A DNA stretch of 64,000 bases from Alishewanella metallidurans (GCF_036983985.1 NZ_JALAHQ010000002.1:682001-746000), one strand, 5' to 3'; counted from the first letter of the stretch, positions 43,960-53,084 are shown. Notes: a model not told the origin generated them from the letters alone. Program-made: numbers and translations.

Positions 43960-45324
43960 TTAGCGTATTTGCAGTACGGTTTGCTGCAAGGTGCTATTAA
44001 CTTCAAGCGCTCTTGAGTTCGCTTGAAAATTACGCTGTGCGCTAATTAAATCAACCAGTTCTGTCGTTAGGTTAACGTTAGACTGCTCCAGCGATGAGGC
44101 GTTAACCGCGCCAAAGGTACCGGTATTGGCCTGGCCGCCTATCGGCTCGCCCGAGGTAATACTTTGCTTCCACGAGGTATTACCCACCTGCTTTAAGCCC
44201 TGCACGTTAGCAAAGCGAACCAAGGTTACTTGCGCTAAGTAGGCGGAATCACCGTTACTATAACTTGCAAGTACTCTACCAAACGCATCTATATCAACCC
44301 CAGTTAAGTTACCTACGGTTGTACCATCTTGGCTCAAATTTTGAACATCAAAGTTAGAGGCATATTGCGTAGGCAATTTAACACCCGATGCATCGCGAAA
44401 ATTTACTACTACTGGTGCTGAAAATTGTGCACCATTAGTAAGGTAGCCATTAGCCGGATCATTTAAATCCGCTGTTGGTACCCCAATTGTTGGCGCAGCT
44501 GCTGGCGGTGCTGGCAATCTAAATGAACCGTTTGAGTCAAATTGCAGATTATCGCCACTAAACCAAGAATTAGGATTACGCGTTGCCGGTGCCACTGGTG
44601 CCGGAATAGTTGGATGCGCAGTATTATCATCCCACACCAATTTCGTTTCCCACTCTGCCGCAGCAGGTGGTGTAGGCGTAGCTAATTTTCTAAAATATGT
44701 TGTAACCGTATGTGCCTCACCTAAGCTGTCGTAAACGGTAACAGAGGTAGAGTGGTTATAAGTCGCTCTATCAGTAGGGTCAAAAGTCGTTGAGCCTGTT
44801 TCTACAGCTCTAGAATCTAAGTTCATGCTTAAAAATACATTACTGGTTGCACGAGGGGCGCCAGCCGACGTTGGAATTGATATTGGCTGTGTCGTACTTA
44901 AACTGACCGACTGGTTTTCACCCGTTACCGGATCGACCGCAAAGCCCTGCAAAAAATTGCCGTTATTATCGACAATAAAGTTATCTTTATTTAGCTTAAA
45001 CGCACCAGAACGCGTGTAGGTTAAATCCTGAGATTGTCGGTCCGGTGTTAATGCAAAAAATCCTTCGCCAGTTACCGCTAAATCTAGCGAGTTATTGGTA
45101 AATTGTAGTGAGCCTTGGCTAAACTGCTGGGCAATAACTGATGTAGCAACACCGTCACCCACTTTAGTGCGGCCAGATGAGAAAATCGACGTGGCATACA
45201 CATCGGCAAACTCAGCACGCGACTCTTTAAAACCCGTGGTATTTACGTTGGCGATGTTATTCGCCGTGGTATCTAAATCTTTTTGTGCTGCGGCTATGCC
45301 GCTTAATGCAATATTAAAACTCAT
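43960..45324 (-). CDS. flgE: Hook protein FlgE
   Basis: Hook subunit, 454 residues. It starts SFNIALSGIAAAQKDLDTTANNIANVNTTGFK (ANNIANVNTTGFK) and ends SNVNLTTELVDLISAQRNFQANSRALEV. The central region is proline/alanine rich (TPTPPAAAEWETK, LPAPPAAAPTIG), a lineage-specific insertion within the hook surface domains. Confidence 0.95.
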   Translation of the reverse strand: MSFNIALSGIAAAQKDLDTTANNIANVNTTGFKESRAEFADVYATSIFSSGRTKVGDGVATSVIAQQFSQGSLQFTNNSLDLAVTGEGFFALTPDRQSQDLTYTRSGAFKLNKDNFIVDNNGNFLQGFAVDPVTGENQSVSLSTTQPISIPTSAGAPRATSNVFLSMNLDSRAVETGSTTFDPTDRATYNHSTSVTVYDSLGEAHTVTTYFRKLATPTPPAAAEWETKLVWDDNTAHPTIPAPVAPATRNPNSWFSGDNLQFDSNGSFRLPAPPAAAPTIGVPTADLNDPANGYLTNGAQFSAPVVVNFRDASGVKLPTQYASNFDVQNLSQDGTTVGNLTGVDIDAFGRVLASYSNGDSAYLAQVTLVRFANVQGLKQVGNTSWKQSITSGEPIGGQANTGTFGAVNASSLEQSNVNLTTELVDLISAQRNFQANSRALEVNSTLQQTVLQIR

Positions 45325-45343
45325 AATTCACCTCAGCTCGCTA

Positions 45344-46045
45344 TTAACTGTAAGATACTTCTAATACATCACTTAATTTCACTGCGCCTAGCCCAAGCAC
45401 GTTCAGTGTTATGCCGCCGCCGGCATTATTCATGCTAACGCTACCCACTGGCGCGTATACATTAACCGGTAAGCTGGCGTTAGTTCCGTCGGTATAACTG
45501 GCTTCAACTTTAATTTTGTACACCCCTGCGGTCACTATTTCGTCGTTGGCATCAGTGCCATCCCAAACAAAATCGTTTTTACCCATTTTGGGGTTTTCCA
45601 CGCTAAAGCTGCGTACCAATTCACCTTTTTCATTTTCAATTCGCACTTGCATCATGTTGGCCGGTTTATCTAGCTCAATGCTGCCGCGAGATAGGGTTTC
45701 GCCAGTAAACACCAATTCTTTGGATTGTATAAGCACACTTCGCCCCACCAATGAGGATGCCTGCAGTGCTTGGTTTGATGACATGCTTTCGGCAAAGCCT
45801 TTAAAGCTCTTGTTCAGTGAGCCAATACCGTCTGCCATGGTAAAGTTGGTCATTTGCGCGATCATTTGATCATTTTCAACTGGTTTAGTTGGGTCTTGGA
45901 ACGCTAGTTGCTGCGTTAACAAAGCAAAAAAATCTTCCTGTGTTAGCGCGCCGTTGTTCTTTTCTGCAACCTTATCTTTGGCTTTACTGTCCCAATACAT
46001 GCCATCTAATGCAGAGTTATTATTATTACTTACTGAACTAGTCAT
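45344..46045 (-). CDS. flgD: Hook assembly scaffold FlgD
   Basis: Hook cap, 233 residues. LTQEDFFALLTQQLAFQDPTKPVENDQMIAQM is the diagnostic N-terminal stretch (QDPTKPVENDQM). C-terminal FnIII/Tudor-like strands follow (DFVWDGTDANDEIVTAGVYKI). Confidence 0.95.
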   Translation of the reverse strand: MTSSVSNNNNSALDGMYWDSKAKDKVAEKNNGALTQEDFFALLTQQLAFQDPTKPVENDQMIAQMTNFTMADGIGSLNKSFKGFAESMSSNQALQASSLVGRSVLIQSKELVFTGETLSRGSIELDKPANMMQVRIENEKGELVRSFSVENPKMGKNDFVWDGTDANDEIVTAGVYKIKVEASYTDGTNASLPVNVYAPVGSVSMNNAGGGITLNVLGLGAVKLSDVLEVSYS

Positions 46046-46057
46046 AATTTATATCTC

Positions 46058-46483
46058 TTAGTTAGCCTGGCCTAAGCGCAAAGTGCGCATAATCATCTGC
46101 TTGGCAGAATCAGCGGTTTGTACGTTAGTTTCATAAGAACGTGACGCAGAAATCATGTTCGCCATCTCTTCCATAATGTTAATATTTGGCTTATAGATAT
46201 AGCCATTTTCATCAGCTAAAGGGTGGTTTGGCGCATACTCAACATTTAGCGGCGCGTCTGATTCGACAATGCCTAATACTTCAACACCAACGCTATCATC
46301 GCCCTGTCTGCGCTGCGCATCAGACAGTTGTGCTGCAAATATCGGGTGCCTACCACGATAGGTTTCATTCACACTGCTACTAACACTATTCGCGTTAGCA
46401 ATATTACTGGCGGTGGTATTCATGCGTATTGACTGCGCCGTCATGCCGCTACCTGAAATATCAAATATCTTATATGAGCTCAT
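46058..46483 (-). CDS. flgC: Proximal rod protein FlgC
   Basis: Rod subunit, 141 residues. It has FDISGSGMTAQSIRMNTTASNIANANS at the start and INIMEEMANMISASRSYETNVQT at the end. It is two bases after flgB. Confidence 0.96.
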   Translation of the reverse strand: MSSYKIFDISGSGMTAQSIRMNTTASNIANANSVSSSVNETYRGRHPIFAAQLSDAQRRQGDDSVGVEVLGIVESDAPLNVEYAPNHPLADENGYIYKPNINIMEEMANMISASRSYETNVQTADSAKQMIMRTLRLGQAN

Positions 46484-46485
46484 GG

Positions 46486-46887
46486 TTATTGCCCTCCGCC
46501 GGTAATGGCTTTTTTCAGGCCACTAATACGCGCATTAAGAAAGGTTAAACTGGTTTGATATTCAAGGCTATTTTGCATAAAAGCATTACGCTCGCGGTGA
46601 ATATCAACACTGTTGCCATCACCCGTATCGGGTTGATCGGGATTACGAAACATAGTCTCTTGGCTTCTTGCTATAGAAATATTGAAATGCTGTTCATGAG
46701 TACGCGACACCGAACCCGACTGTCGAGCCTTGGCGTTGTTAAGGGCCTGCTGAAAATCAATATCTTTAGCTTTATAGCCTGGAGTATCTGCGTTTGCGAT
46801 ATTTTCAGCTAGCACCTGCGCCCGCCGGTCACGAACCAACATGGCTTCAGGGTGCAAACCAAATGCTTTTTCAAAACTGATTGCCAT
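46486..46887 (-). CDS. flgB: Proximal rod protein FlgB
   Basis: Rod subunit, 133 residues, the first gene of flgBCDE. It has RAQVLAENIANADTPGYKAKDIDF and NSLEYQTSLTFLNARISGLK. A sigma-54 promoter lies 37 bases upstream. Confidence 0.96.
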   Translation of the reverse strand: MAISFEKAFGLHPEAMLVRDRRAQVLAENIANADTPGYKAKDIDFQQALNNAKARQSGSVSRTHEQHFNISIARSQETMFRNPDQPDTGDGNSVDIHRERNAFMQNSLEYQTSLTFLNARISGLKKAITGGGQ

Positions 46888-46923
46888 TTTTTTGCCACCT
46901 GTTATCTACGATGACAAATCAAA

Positions 46924-46940
46924 TGCAAAACTCAGGCCAA
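46924..46940 (-). promoter_or_regulatory. Sigma-54 promoter of flgBCDE
   Basis: On the minus strand: TTGGCCTGAGTTTTGCA, that is TGGCC-N6-TTGCA with GG and GC ten bases apart. A close match to the RpoN consensus. Confidence 0.8.
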
Positions 46941-46962
46941 AAAAGCAACAAGTAGCGGAGTA

Positions 46963-47796
46963 TTAGGTTTTCTTGCGGTAAATAATGCCTGGATTACAGC
47001 GTATCATCTCAAAATCACTGTTTAAACTGGATAAAGATTCCGATGCGCCTAAAAGCAGATAACCACGAGGGTTCAAGGATTGAGCAAATTGGCGGATAAT
47101 TTTTGCCTTTAGATCAGCAGAGAAGTAAATAAGCACGTTGCGACAAAAAATAATATCGAACTTACCTAGTAAGGTGTAACTATCAAGCAAATTAAGATGG
47201 CGAAAGCTAACATTTTTGCGTACCGGATCTTTGACACGCATCATGCCTTTGCCGCTATCTTCAAAAAATTTGCTGCGCCGCTCGGGTGATAAACCACGTG
47301 ATAAGGCTAAACCATCGTATTCGCCGCGCTGGCAATGCTCAAGCATAGTGTTAGAAATATCAGTGCCCAATATATGCACGCCCAAACTAAAGGCACCGGG
47401 TTTAATTTGCTGATATTCTAATGCCGTCATTGCGATAGAATAAGGCTCTTGTCCGCTAGAGCTGGCTGCAGACCAAATTTTTATTGAACGGCTAGTTTTT
47501 TCCATCTCAGGAAAAATTTGATTTTTTAGCAACTCGTACGGATAGGTATCTCGAAACCACAAGGTTTCATTAGTGGTCATCGCGTCGATAACGGCAGAAC
47601 GCAGTTGTCGTTCAAATGGGCTTAAGGTTTTACTTACCAGTTCAGACAACGATGCAACACCAAAGCGTTGCATCAAAGGTGCTAACCGGCTTTTTACTAG
47701 ATACTGCTTATTTTCTCCCAGTACAATGCCACACTGTTGCTCAAGAAAATCCCGGAACAATACATATTCTTTATCTAGTAAATCTCTATTCGGCAC
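46963..47796 (-). CDS. cheR: Chemotaxis methyltransferase CheR
   Basis: SAM-dependent glutamate methyltransferase of chemoreceptors, 277 residues. An N-terminal helical domain precedes the SAM domain (IWSAASSSGQEPYSIAM; DIIFCRNVLIYFS; LNPRGYLLLGASESL). Pairing with cheV beside flgB is usual in Vibrio- and Pseudomonas-type flagellar loci. Confidence 0.95.
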   Translation of the reverse strand: MPNRDLLDKEYVLFRDFLEQQCGIVLGENKQYLVKSRLAPLMQRFGVASLSELVSKTLSPFERQLRSAVIDAMTTNETLWFRDTYPYELLKNQIFPEMEKTSRSIKIWSAASSSGQEPYSIAMTALEYQQIKPGAFSLGVHILGTDISNTMLEHCQRGEYDGLALSRGLSPERRSKFFEDSGKGMMRVKDPVRKNVSFRHLNLLDSYTLLGKFDIIFCRNVLIYFSADLKAKIIRQFAQSLNPRGYLLLGASESLSSLNSDFEMIRCNPGIIYRKKT

Positions 47797-47812
47797 AGGT
47801 CTTCCTTAACAA

Positions 47813-48742
47813 TTAGTCAGCATGTAGCCATTTTTGTACCGATTCTGCTAGCTCATCAGGATTAAACTTAGCGATAAAATCATCTGCTCCCACTTTTTGC
47901 ACCATTTGCTGGTTGAATACGCCACTTAATGAAGTATGCAAGATAACATGGAGTTTTTTTAGTGTTGCATTAGATTTTATTTCGGCAGTTAAGGTATATC
48001 CATCCATTTCTGGCATCTCAATATCTGAAATAAGTAAGCCTACTTTTTCAGTAATAGATTCAGCACAGCCTTTAGCCATGTCTTGTAGGTAAATTAGCGC
48101 TTCTTTACCGTTATTTACTAAATGCATTTTTACGCCCAAACCTTCTAAGGCACGTTTAACCTGATTACGTGCTACGGCAGAGTCGTCGGCAATTAAAATT
48201 AACCTATCACCTAAATCAGCAGAAATGCTTTGTGTATCCATAGCTTTAGATATCGCGGTAGGTGATGGTGATATTTCTTCAAGAATTTTTTCGACATCAA
48301 GAATTTCAACTAGCTCATTATCAATTTCGGTGATTGCAGTTAAATAACTTTGTTTACCGCTTGTGCCTTTGGGTGGCGGTAAAATAGCCTCCCAATTGAT
48401 ATTAATAATGCGCTCAACCGAATTAACTAAAAAACCCTGCACTGAGCGGTTGTACTCAGCAATAATAATAAAGCTGTCTTTAGTATTTTCTATCGCCCTG
48501 CCCCCTGTGGCCAGGCTAAGATCAATAACAGAAATGGTTTGACCACGCACATGCGCAATGCCGCGTACAAACTTGTTGCGCTTAGGTATTGCCGTTAATG
48601 GCGGGCATTGCAGCACTTCTCGTACTTTAAACACATTTATACCGTAACGCTGACGGCCAGCGAGCTTAAACAGCAATAATTCTAGACGGTTTTGCCCGAC
48701 TAATTGCGTACGCTGGTTTACTGAATCTAAAATACCGGCCAT
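47813..48742 (-). CDS. cheV: Chemotaxis coupling protein CheV
   Basis: A CheW-receiver hybrid, 309 residues. CheW domain about 20-165 (FKVREVLQCPPLTAIPKRNKFVRG; RGQTISVIDL) and REC domain about 180-305 (ILIADDSAVARNQV, phosphoacceptor aspartate in LLISDIEMPEMDGY, and LHTSLSG). It couples receptors to CheA in a phosphorylation-dependent way. 16 bases separate it from cheR. Confidence 0.95.
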   Translation of the reverse strand: MAGILDSVNQRTQLVGQNRLELLLFKLAGRQRYGINVFKVREVLQCPPLTAIPKRNKFVRGIAHVRGQTISVIDLSLATGGRAIENTKDSFIIIAEYNRSVQGFLVNSVERIININWEAILPPPKGTSGKQSYLTAITEIDNELVEILDVEKILEEISPSPTAISKAMDTQSISADLGDRLILIADDSAVARNQVKRALEGLGVKMHLVNNGKEALIYLQDMAKGCAESITEKVGLLISDIEMPEMDGYTLTAEIKSNATLKKLHVILHTSLSGVFNQQMVQKVGADDFIAKFNPDELAESVQKWLHAD

Positions 48743-48766
48743 CTATTGATCCTTTTTAATACCTTC

Positions 48767-48783
48767 GGGCGCAATTCTTGCTT
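48767..48783 (+). promoter_or_regulatory. Sigma-54-type promoter of flgA
   Basis: GGCGC-N5-TTGCT; GG (48768-48769) and GC (48780-48781) are ten bases apart. Start near 48793, leaving a leader of about 80 bases before flgA. Confidence 0.6.
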
Positions 48784-48874
48784 AACTACGATAAGTAAAT
48801 TCAAATTGGCCTTTTGGCGTCAAACTAACGTCGTATGTTATAACTACAAGCCAATAAAGCATAGCTGAAACCTT

Positions 48875-49579
48875 ATGAAAAAGTACGAAAATTTATTTAA
48901 ACAAGCACTTATCATTACAAGCTTTTTCGTTTTTAACGTGATTGCAGCCGAACCAGTTAGCTATTCTCCTGCCGAACTCACCGCGGCGGCTACAGATTGG
49001 CTAACCGAACAACTACCGGCTGACGCCAGCCAAAATATTAAAATTGAGGTTAACGAGCTGGATAATCGCATTGGCAATAAAAGTTGCAAGGCACCGCTGA
49101 CATTTAATTTAGCGCAAGCCATAACGCAGCGGCAAAATACCATTCAAATTCGCTGCAACACAACTGACAGTTGGCAGCTTTATGTGCCAGTGAAAATAGA
49201 TGAAATAATTGAAGCCGTAATTTTACAGCAAAATATTTCTGTGGGTAGTGTAATCACGGCCGATATGCTAACAACAGATACGCGCGAGCGGCGTTTTATC
49301 CGAGGTAGTTTGGTAACCCATGCTGAGGATGTCGTAGGAGCAAAAACGAAAAGATCGCTATCGATTGGGCAAATTTTAACCTTTCAAGATCTTTGCCTTG
49401 TGTGTAAAGGAGATGTTGTTACAATATCGATTAATGATAATAGTATTAGTGTAGCTGCAACCGGTGTGGCCCAGTCTGACGGTAGTTTAGGCGATACTAT
49501 TAAAGTAATGAATCAACAGTCGAAGCGCGCTATTAACGCAGAAGTTATTGCGGTTAATCTGGTTAAAGTAAAATTTTAA
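48875..49579 (+). CDS. flgA: P-ring assembly chaperone FlgA
   Basis: Periplasmic chaperone for FlgI, 234 residues. The signal peptide is about 1-25 (FFVFNVIAA-EP). A C-terminal SAF-type domain (about 110-230; LQQNISVGSVITADMLTTDTRE, VGAKTKRSLSIGQILTFQDL) is typical. A cysteine pair (LCLVC) sits near residue 175. It is divergent from cheV. Confidence 0.92.
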   Translation: MKKYENLFKQALIITSFFVFNVIAAEPVSYSPAELTAAATDWLTEQLPADASQNIKIEVNELDNRIGNKSCKAPLTFNLAQAITQRQNTIQIRCNTTDSWQLYVPVKIDEIIEAVILQQNISVGSVITADMLTTDTRERRFIRGSLVTHAEDVVGAKTKRSLSIGQILTFQDLCLVCKGDVVTISINDNSISVAATGVAQSDGSLGDTIKVMNQQSKRAINAEVIAVNLVKVKF

Positions 49580-49588
49580 AAAATTGAT

Positions 49589-49615
49589 TAAAGTTTTAGC
49601 GCTCTAGGCCGTTAA
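49589..49615 (+). promoter_or_regulatory. Sigma-28 promoter of flgM
   Basis: TAAA, exactly 15 bases, GCCGTTAA; seven of eight at -10. FlgM would thus be made under control of the sigma factor it inhibits, the usual feedback loop. Confidence 0.82.
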
Positions 49616-49656
49616 CCTGAGTATAAGGAACTGTAACAAGGTGATGAGGTCATAAC

Positions 49657-49977
49657 ATGGCTATTAATATCAATAACTTGCCAAATACAGCGCAAGTAAA
49701 AAATGACAAAGTTGAGCAAAATACTCAACGTCAGCAAACTGCTGTGCAGCAAAATGCTACTCAGGGTGCTAACCAAAAACAAGATTCAGTGTCAATTACG
49801 CCACAGGCGCAGCAGTTTTCTAAATTAACGGAAAAGGCTAGCAACAGTAGCGGTATCGACCAAGAAAAAGTAGAAAAAATTAGACAAGCGATTAGCGAAG
49901 GTAAGTATAAAATTAACGTTGAACAACTTGCCAGGCGCATAGTGCATTTTGAAAGCGAACTGTTTGGTAAAAAATGA
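49657..49977 (+). CDS. flgM: Anti-sigma-28 factor FlgM
   Basis: A 106-residue, Gln/Asn-rich, mostly unstructured protein with the conserved C-terminal FliA-binding helices (DQEKVEKIRQAISEGKYKINVEQLARRI, seen as KIRQAISEGKYKINVEQLA). It keeps FliA inactive until the hook is complete and is then exported. It overlaps flgN by four bases. Confidence 0.95.
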   Translation: MAININNLPNTAQVKNDKVEQNTQRQQTAVQQNATQGANQKQDSVSITPQAQQFSKLTEKASNSSGIDQEKVEKIRQAISEGKYKINVEQLARRIVHFESELFGKK

Positions 49978-50408
49978 CTTTAGCTGTCGCCTCCGTCACC
50001 ACCTTATTGACTAAACAACATCAGCACTTGGATGAGCTGATGTTGTTATTGCGGCAAGAACTTGCCGCGCTTGCTAGCCGTAATATTAACGAACTTGAAC
50101 AAATCTCTTCCGCTAAATATGCTCTGCTACAGCAGCTAGAAGCCACAGATGTAGAACTGGCGAATACCACTGATTTAGAACAATACAAACAACAAGATTG
50201 GTTTAAACTCGAAGTTGAAAGCTTAGAGCACAAATTAGAGCAGTGCAAACAGCATAATAGTGTAAACCAGCAAACCCTTGAACAAAGCCAACTTACATTG
50301 GCCCGCTTTAAGACAGAAATATTGTCTAGTAGAGGCAAATCAGGCCTTACCTACACCAATAAAGGTGTACCATCGGTAGATAGCAAAGGTAAGGGTGTTA
50401 AAGCCTAG
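49974..50408 (+). CDS. flgN: FlgK/FlgL export chaperone FlgN
   Basis: A 144-residue, coiled-coil helical protein with FlgN-like start (LLTKQHQHLDELMLLLRQELAALASRN) and position directly after flgM. It delivers the hook-filament junction proteins to the export gate. Confidence 0.88.
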   Translation: MTLAVASVTTLLTKQHQHLDELMLLLRQELAALASRNINELEQISSAKYALLQQLEATDVELANTTDLEQYKQQDWFKLEVESLEHKLEQCKQHNSVNQQTLEQSQLTLARFKTEILSSRGKSGLTYTNKGVPSVDSKGKGVKA

Positions 50409-50435
50409 CTACCAACACGCAACACTCATACTTAA

Positions 50436-50894
50436 TTAATGATAGCGCACACTTTTAATCGTTTGCTGCGGATTAGTATTCTGGTAAATATAATACACTT
50501 GTTCAAAATCAAGCTCTAACTCGGTTATATAAATATTATCAACCGCGTAAGTTTTAACTACCCTCGCCCCACTAATTGCCCCTTTAACTGACGCTTGCAG
50601 CTGATTATCAGTGAGCACCATCTCTTGTAACTTATTCGTAGCGTCAATTTTTTGGCCATATACCATTTCGGTAAGCTCTTTGTAGGCATCTAGTTTCGAC
50701 GCTTTCATTGCTTGTAGCATTTTTTGTTGTTGATCTTTACCTAGCTGCGCATTTATTGGCGCGTAGCCCACGGCACGCAACATAGGGAAAGACTCCGGTT
50801 TCACCGTAGCATACTCTACATGACTGCTAAATAATGACGAACAGCCACCTAATAACATCGCACTCAACAAGCCGACACCTAACAATACCTTCAT
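50436..50894 (-). CDS. flgP: FlgP outer-membrane lipoprotein (LPP20 family)
   Basis: A 152-residue lipoprotein with lipobox LLGGC. The LPP20-type body (LRAVGYAPINAQLGKDQQQKMLQAMKASKLDAYKEL, seen as KMLQAMKASKLDAYKEL) matches FlgP of Vibrio, part of the ring around the outer-membrane flagellar base. The ATG at 50894 has AAGGAG eight bases upstream, so an earlier ATG at 50918 is rejected. Confidence 0.87.
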   Translation of the reverse strand: MKVLLGVGLLSAMLLGGCSSLFSSHVEYATVKPESFPMLRAVGYAPINAQLGKDQQQKMLQAMKASKLDAYKELTEMVYGQKIDATNKLQEMVLTDNQLQASVKGAISGARVVKTYAVDNIYITELELDFEQVYYIYQNTNPQQTIKSVRYH

Positions 50895-50961
50895 GTTATC
50901 TCCTTTCGCCCTGCACATATTAAGTACCCCGGCAGCTATCTCACTGTAATAACATTAACAC

Positions 50962-50977
50962 AGCAAAATTCAAGCCA
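50962..50977 (-). promoter_or_regulatory. Sigma-54 promoter of flgP
   Basis: On the minus strand: TGGCTT-N5-TTGCT, GG and GC ten bases apart. It is seven bases from the opposite-facing flgT promoter. Confidence 0.75.
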
Positions 50978-50983
50978 GCATTA

Positions 50984-51000
50984 AGGCACGTATTTTGCTT
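50984..51000 (+). promoter_or_regulatory. Sigma-54 promoter of flgT
   Basis: GGCAC-N5-TTGCT (50985-50999), all consensus bases of the RpoN promoter. Start near 51010, which excludes an ATG at 51000 as flgT start. Confidence 0.85.
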
Positions 51001-51035
51001 TGTTGGGTAAAGCGTTAAAAGTTTGCCGAGGCAGC

Positions 51036-52172
51036 ATGAAAATACAGATTATGATTGGCGCAATACTCAGCGCTGTTGTTAGCATGAATGCGCATAGCGA
51101 TTGGTATGAAGCAACCGGGCAGGCCTTTATTCAACAAGGTAACACAGCACAAGCACGGCAAACGGCAATAGATGACGCGATAAAGCGTGCCAGTCTAGTT
51201 GCCGGCGCTAAGATAAGCAGTAGCCAACTGGTTCAAAATGGTGTTTTGCAAAATGAACGTTTTAATATTTCAAGCCAGGGCGAAATTAAACAATTACAAC
51301 TGATATCAGAAAGCCAGAATGGCAATCTTTTAACCGTGACCGTGCGTATTAATATCGACGCAGACACCAGCGCTTGTGTTGGTAGCTCGTATCATAAACC
51401 TTTATTACTAAGCCAAGTTCAGCTGCAAGCGCGTCAAGATGCTATCTATGGCCAACTTTTTAAGCTTGGCACTGATATCACCGCGCAATTAGAGCGTCAT
51501 TTACATGATTACAGCCCCGCGGCATTAGTTAAACCAATGCCGCAAATAGTAACTGCAGCACAGCTGGTTTATCCAGAAACAGATCGTTTGTTTAGTAATG
51601 GTAACCAATACATTTTACTAGCAACAATTAACGACTTATCTTTGGGTGAAACCACCAGCAAGTTTTGGCAAAACGAACAGAAAGAGCGATTTTTTTCACT
51701 CAACGTCAGCTTGTATGACTTATTTGAACAACATTTGGTTTATCAGCAGGAATATCGCACCAGTGCAGGTTGGCCGTATAAAAATAAAAATACTCCCCAA
51801 AGCCATAGCCAAGCATTTTGGCAGCTACCCTATGGCCAGAAAATTGATCGGTTGCTCCTTGGCGTGGCAGAAGATATACAACAGCAATTACAATGCAAAC
51901 CATTATTAAGCAGTATTAGGCAAGTAAAAGATAATCAAGTCATGCTAGAGCTAGGCAAAATGCATGGTTTGCGCATTGGTGACGAGTTACAACTATTTCA
52001 GTTACAACGTCACCCTACGCAATCAGGCGTTAAGCGCGTTATCGCCGATAGTATTAGTTTAAAAATAACCGAGCTCACCGAGCAAAACGCCTGGGCTAGC
52101 GGTAAATCAGAATTACTACAACACATTCAACAAGGCGATGTTGTAAGTGTTAGAAAAAGCACTGACTTTTAA
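51036..52172 (+). CDS. flgT: H-ring protein FlgT
   Basis: A periplasmic H-ring component, 378 residues. A signal peptide (about 1-21, ending NAHS-DW) precedes the N-terminal domain WYEATGQAFIQQGNTAQARQTAIDDAIKRA (AFIQQGNTAQARQTAIDDA). The domain order matches Vibrio FlgT. ATG 51036 lies downstream of the predicted start of transcription and has GAGG upstream. FlgT recruits the T ring in sodium-type motors; the motor genes are not in the window. Confidence 0.9.
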   Translation: MKIQIMIGAILSAVVSMNAHSDWYEATGQAFIQQGNTAQARQTAIDDAIKRASLVAGAKISSSQLVQNGVLQNERFNISSQGEIKQLQLISESQNGNLLTVTVRINIDADTSACVGSSYHKPLLLSQVQLQARQDAIYGQLFKLGTDITAQLERHLHDYSPAALVKPMPQIVTAAQLVYPETDRLFSNGNQYILLATINDLSLGETTSKFWQNEQKERFFSLNVSLYDLFEQHLVYQQEYRTSAGWPYKNKNTPQSHSQAFWQLPYGQKIDRLLLGVAEDIQQQLQCKPLLSSIRQVKDNQVMLELGKMHGLRIGDELQLFQLQRHPTQSGVKRVIADSISLKITELTEQNAWASGKSELLQHIQQGDVVSVRKSTDF

Positions 52173-52180
52173 TATCTTGA

Positions 52181-52209
52181 TTCCCAAGCACCGTCGAGTC
52201 TGGTAAAAT
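52181..52209 (+). promoter_or_regulatory. Promoter of tRNA-Arg
   Basis: TTCCCA, 17 bases, TAAAAT, followed by the GC-rich discriminator TCGCGCCG common at stringently controlled tRNA genes. Confidence 0.5.
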
Positions 52210-52219
52210 TTCGCGCCGT

Positions 52220-52294
52220 TGCCCCATAGTTAAATGGATATAACGGCCCCCTCCTAAGGGGCAGTTGCAGGTTCGATTCCTGCTGGGGCAGCCA
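52220..52294 (+). tRNA. tRNA-Arg (anticodon CCT)
   Basis: A complete cloverleaf: acceptor TGCCCCA / TGGGGCA (7 bp), D arm GTTAAATGGATATAAC, anticodon stem GCCCC / GGGGC around loop CTCCTAA with anticodon CCT, T arm GCAGG-TTCGATT-CCTGC, discriminator G and encoded CCA. It matches the shape of E. coli argW. It begins with a T1-A72 pair instead of the usual G1-C72. Confidence 0.95.
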
Positions 52295-52588
52295 TTCTAC
52301 ATTTTTGCACCGTCTAATCATTTTCCATTTAACACCAATCATACCTAAACGTTTCGCGGTTTGTTAACGCGCCAAACTTATGTGTAATGCTACGGTGGCG
52401 TTTACACAGTAAATAGCCTCATTTCTACCGCAAAAGCCGTTATTTCACCGCTTATTTTTAGATTTAGCTAAAATTTTGTTGTATTAATAATAAGCCTAAC
52501 TAACCCTATGGCATGCACATACTTAAAACTAATACATTAAAAAATGCTATGGCCTATGCCCTAACCTAATACCGTACAGGAAAGTAAA

Positions 52589-53005
52589 ATGGATACATGT
52601 TTATTAAATTGGTTATGGAATAACAGAAGGTTAATTGGCGTGGTGGCTATTATTATTTCCATAGCGACTTGGGCGTTAGAACTAACCGATTTAGTTTACG
52701 TTTGCCCCTATTGCCGAACCCAGCGCACTATAATTGGGCTGTTAGGCTTATCGTTATTACTGCCTAACACCCGCAACTGGATTAATTTATATTTAGCCAG
52801 CACCGTTGCCGCTTTTGGCTTTTTTGTTGCAGCCTACCAGCACTTCGAAGGCTGGAAGAAAATTATGTTCGGCAAGTTTGAATGGGGAGAACACTGGTAT
52901 ATTAGCCCTTGGTTACTATCAGGTTTTGCACTATTTATAATATCTGGTTTGTTATTACTTATTTGGACATCGCCACGTGCGGCTAAACATGTTGACTCTG
53001 AATAA
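52589..53005 (+). CDS. DsbB-like four-helix membrane protein with one cysteine pair
   Basis: A 138-residue inner-membrane protein with about four hydrophobic segments (about 15-33, 48-58, 63-82, 108-127). After the first helix comes CPYCRTQR (C39, C42, R46), which resembles the CxxC-xxQR site of DsbB, where quinone reoxidises the disulfide. The second periplasmic cysteine pair of DsbB is absent and the protein is shorter. It may be a DsbB relative with another partner. No dsbA-like gene is next to it. Confidence 0.6.
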   Translation: MDTCLLNWLWNNRRLIGVVAIIISIATWALELTDLVYVCPYCRTQRTIIGLLGLSLLLPNTRNWINLYLASTVAAFGFFVAAYQHFEGWKKIMFGKFEWGEHWYISPWLLSGFALFIISGLLLLIWTSPRAAKHVDSE

Positions 53006-53084
53006 AGAACACATCGTTTAGTAATCATCCCAGATACCTGTGTTGGGATGGTTATAAATACTAATAATGTGCTGATACATTCTA

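Noticed and set aside
51000..51035. ATG 51000 as start of flgT
   Set aside because: It lies within the sigma-54 promoter; the predicted start of transcription is downstream of it.
52220..52588. tRNA-Arg as the attachment site of an integrated element
   Set aside because: No integrase, no repeat of the tRNA 3' end, and ordinary genes follow.
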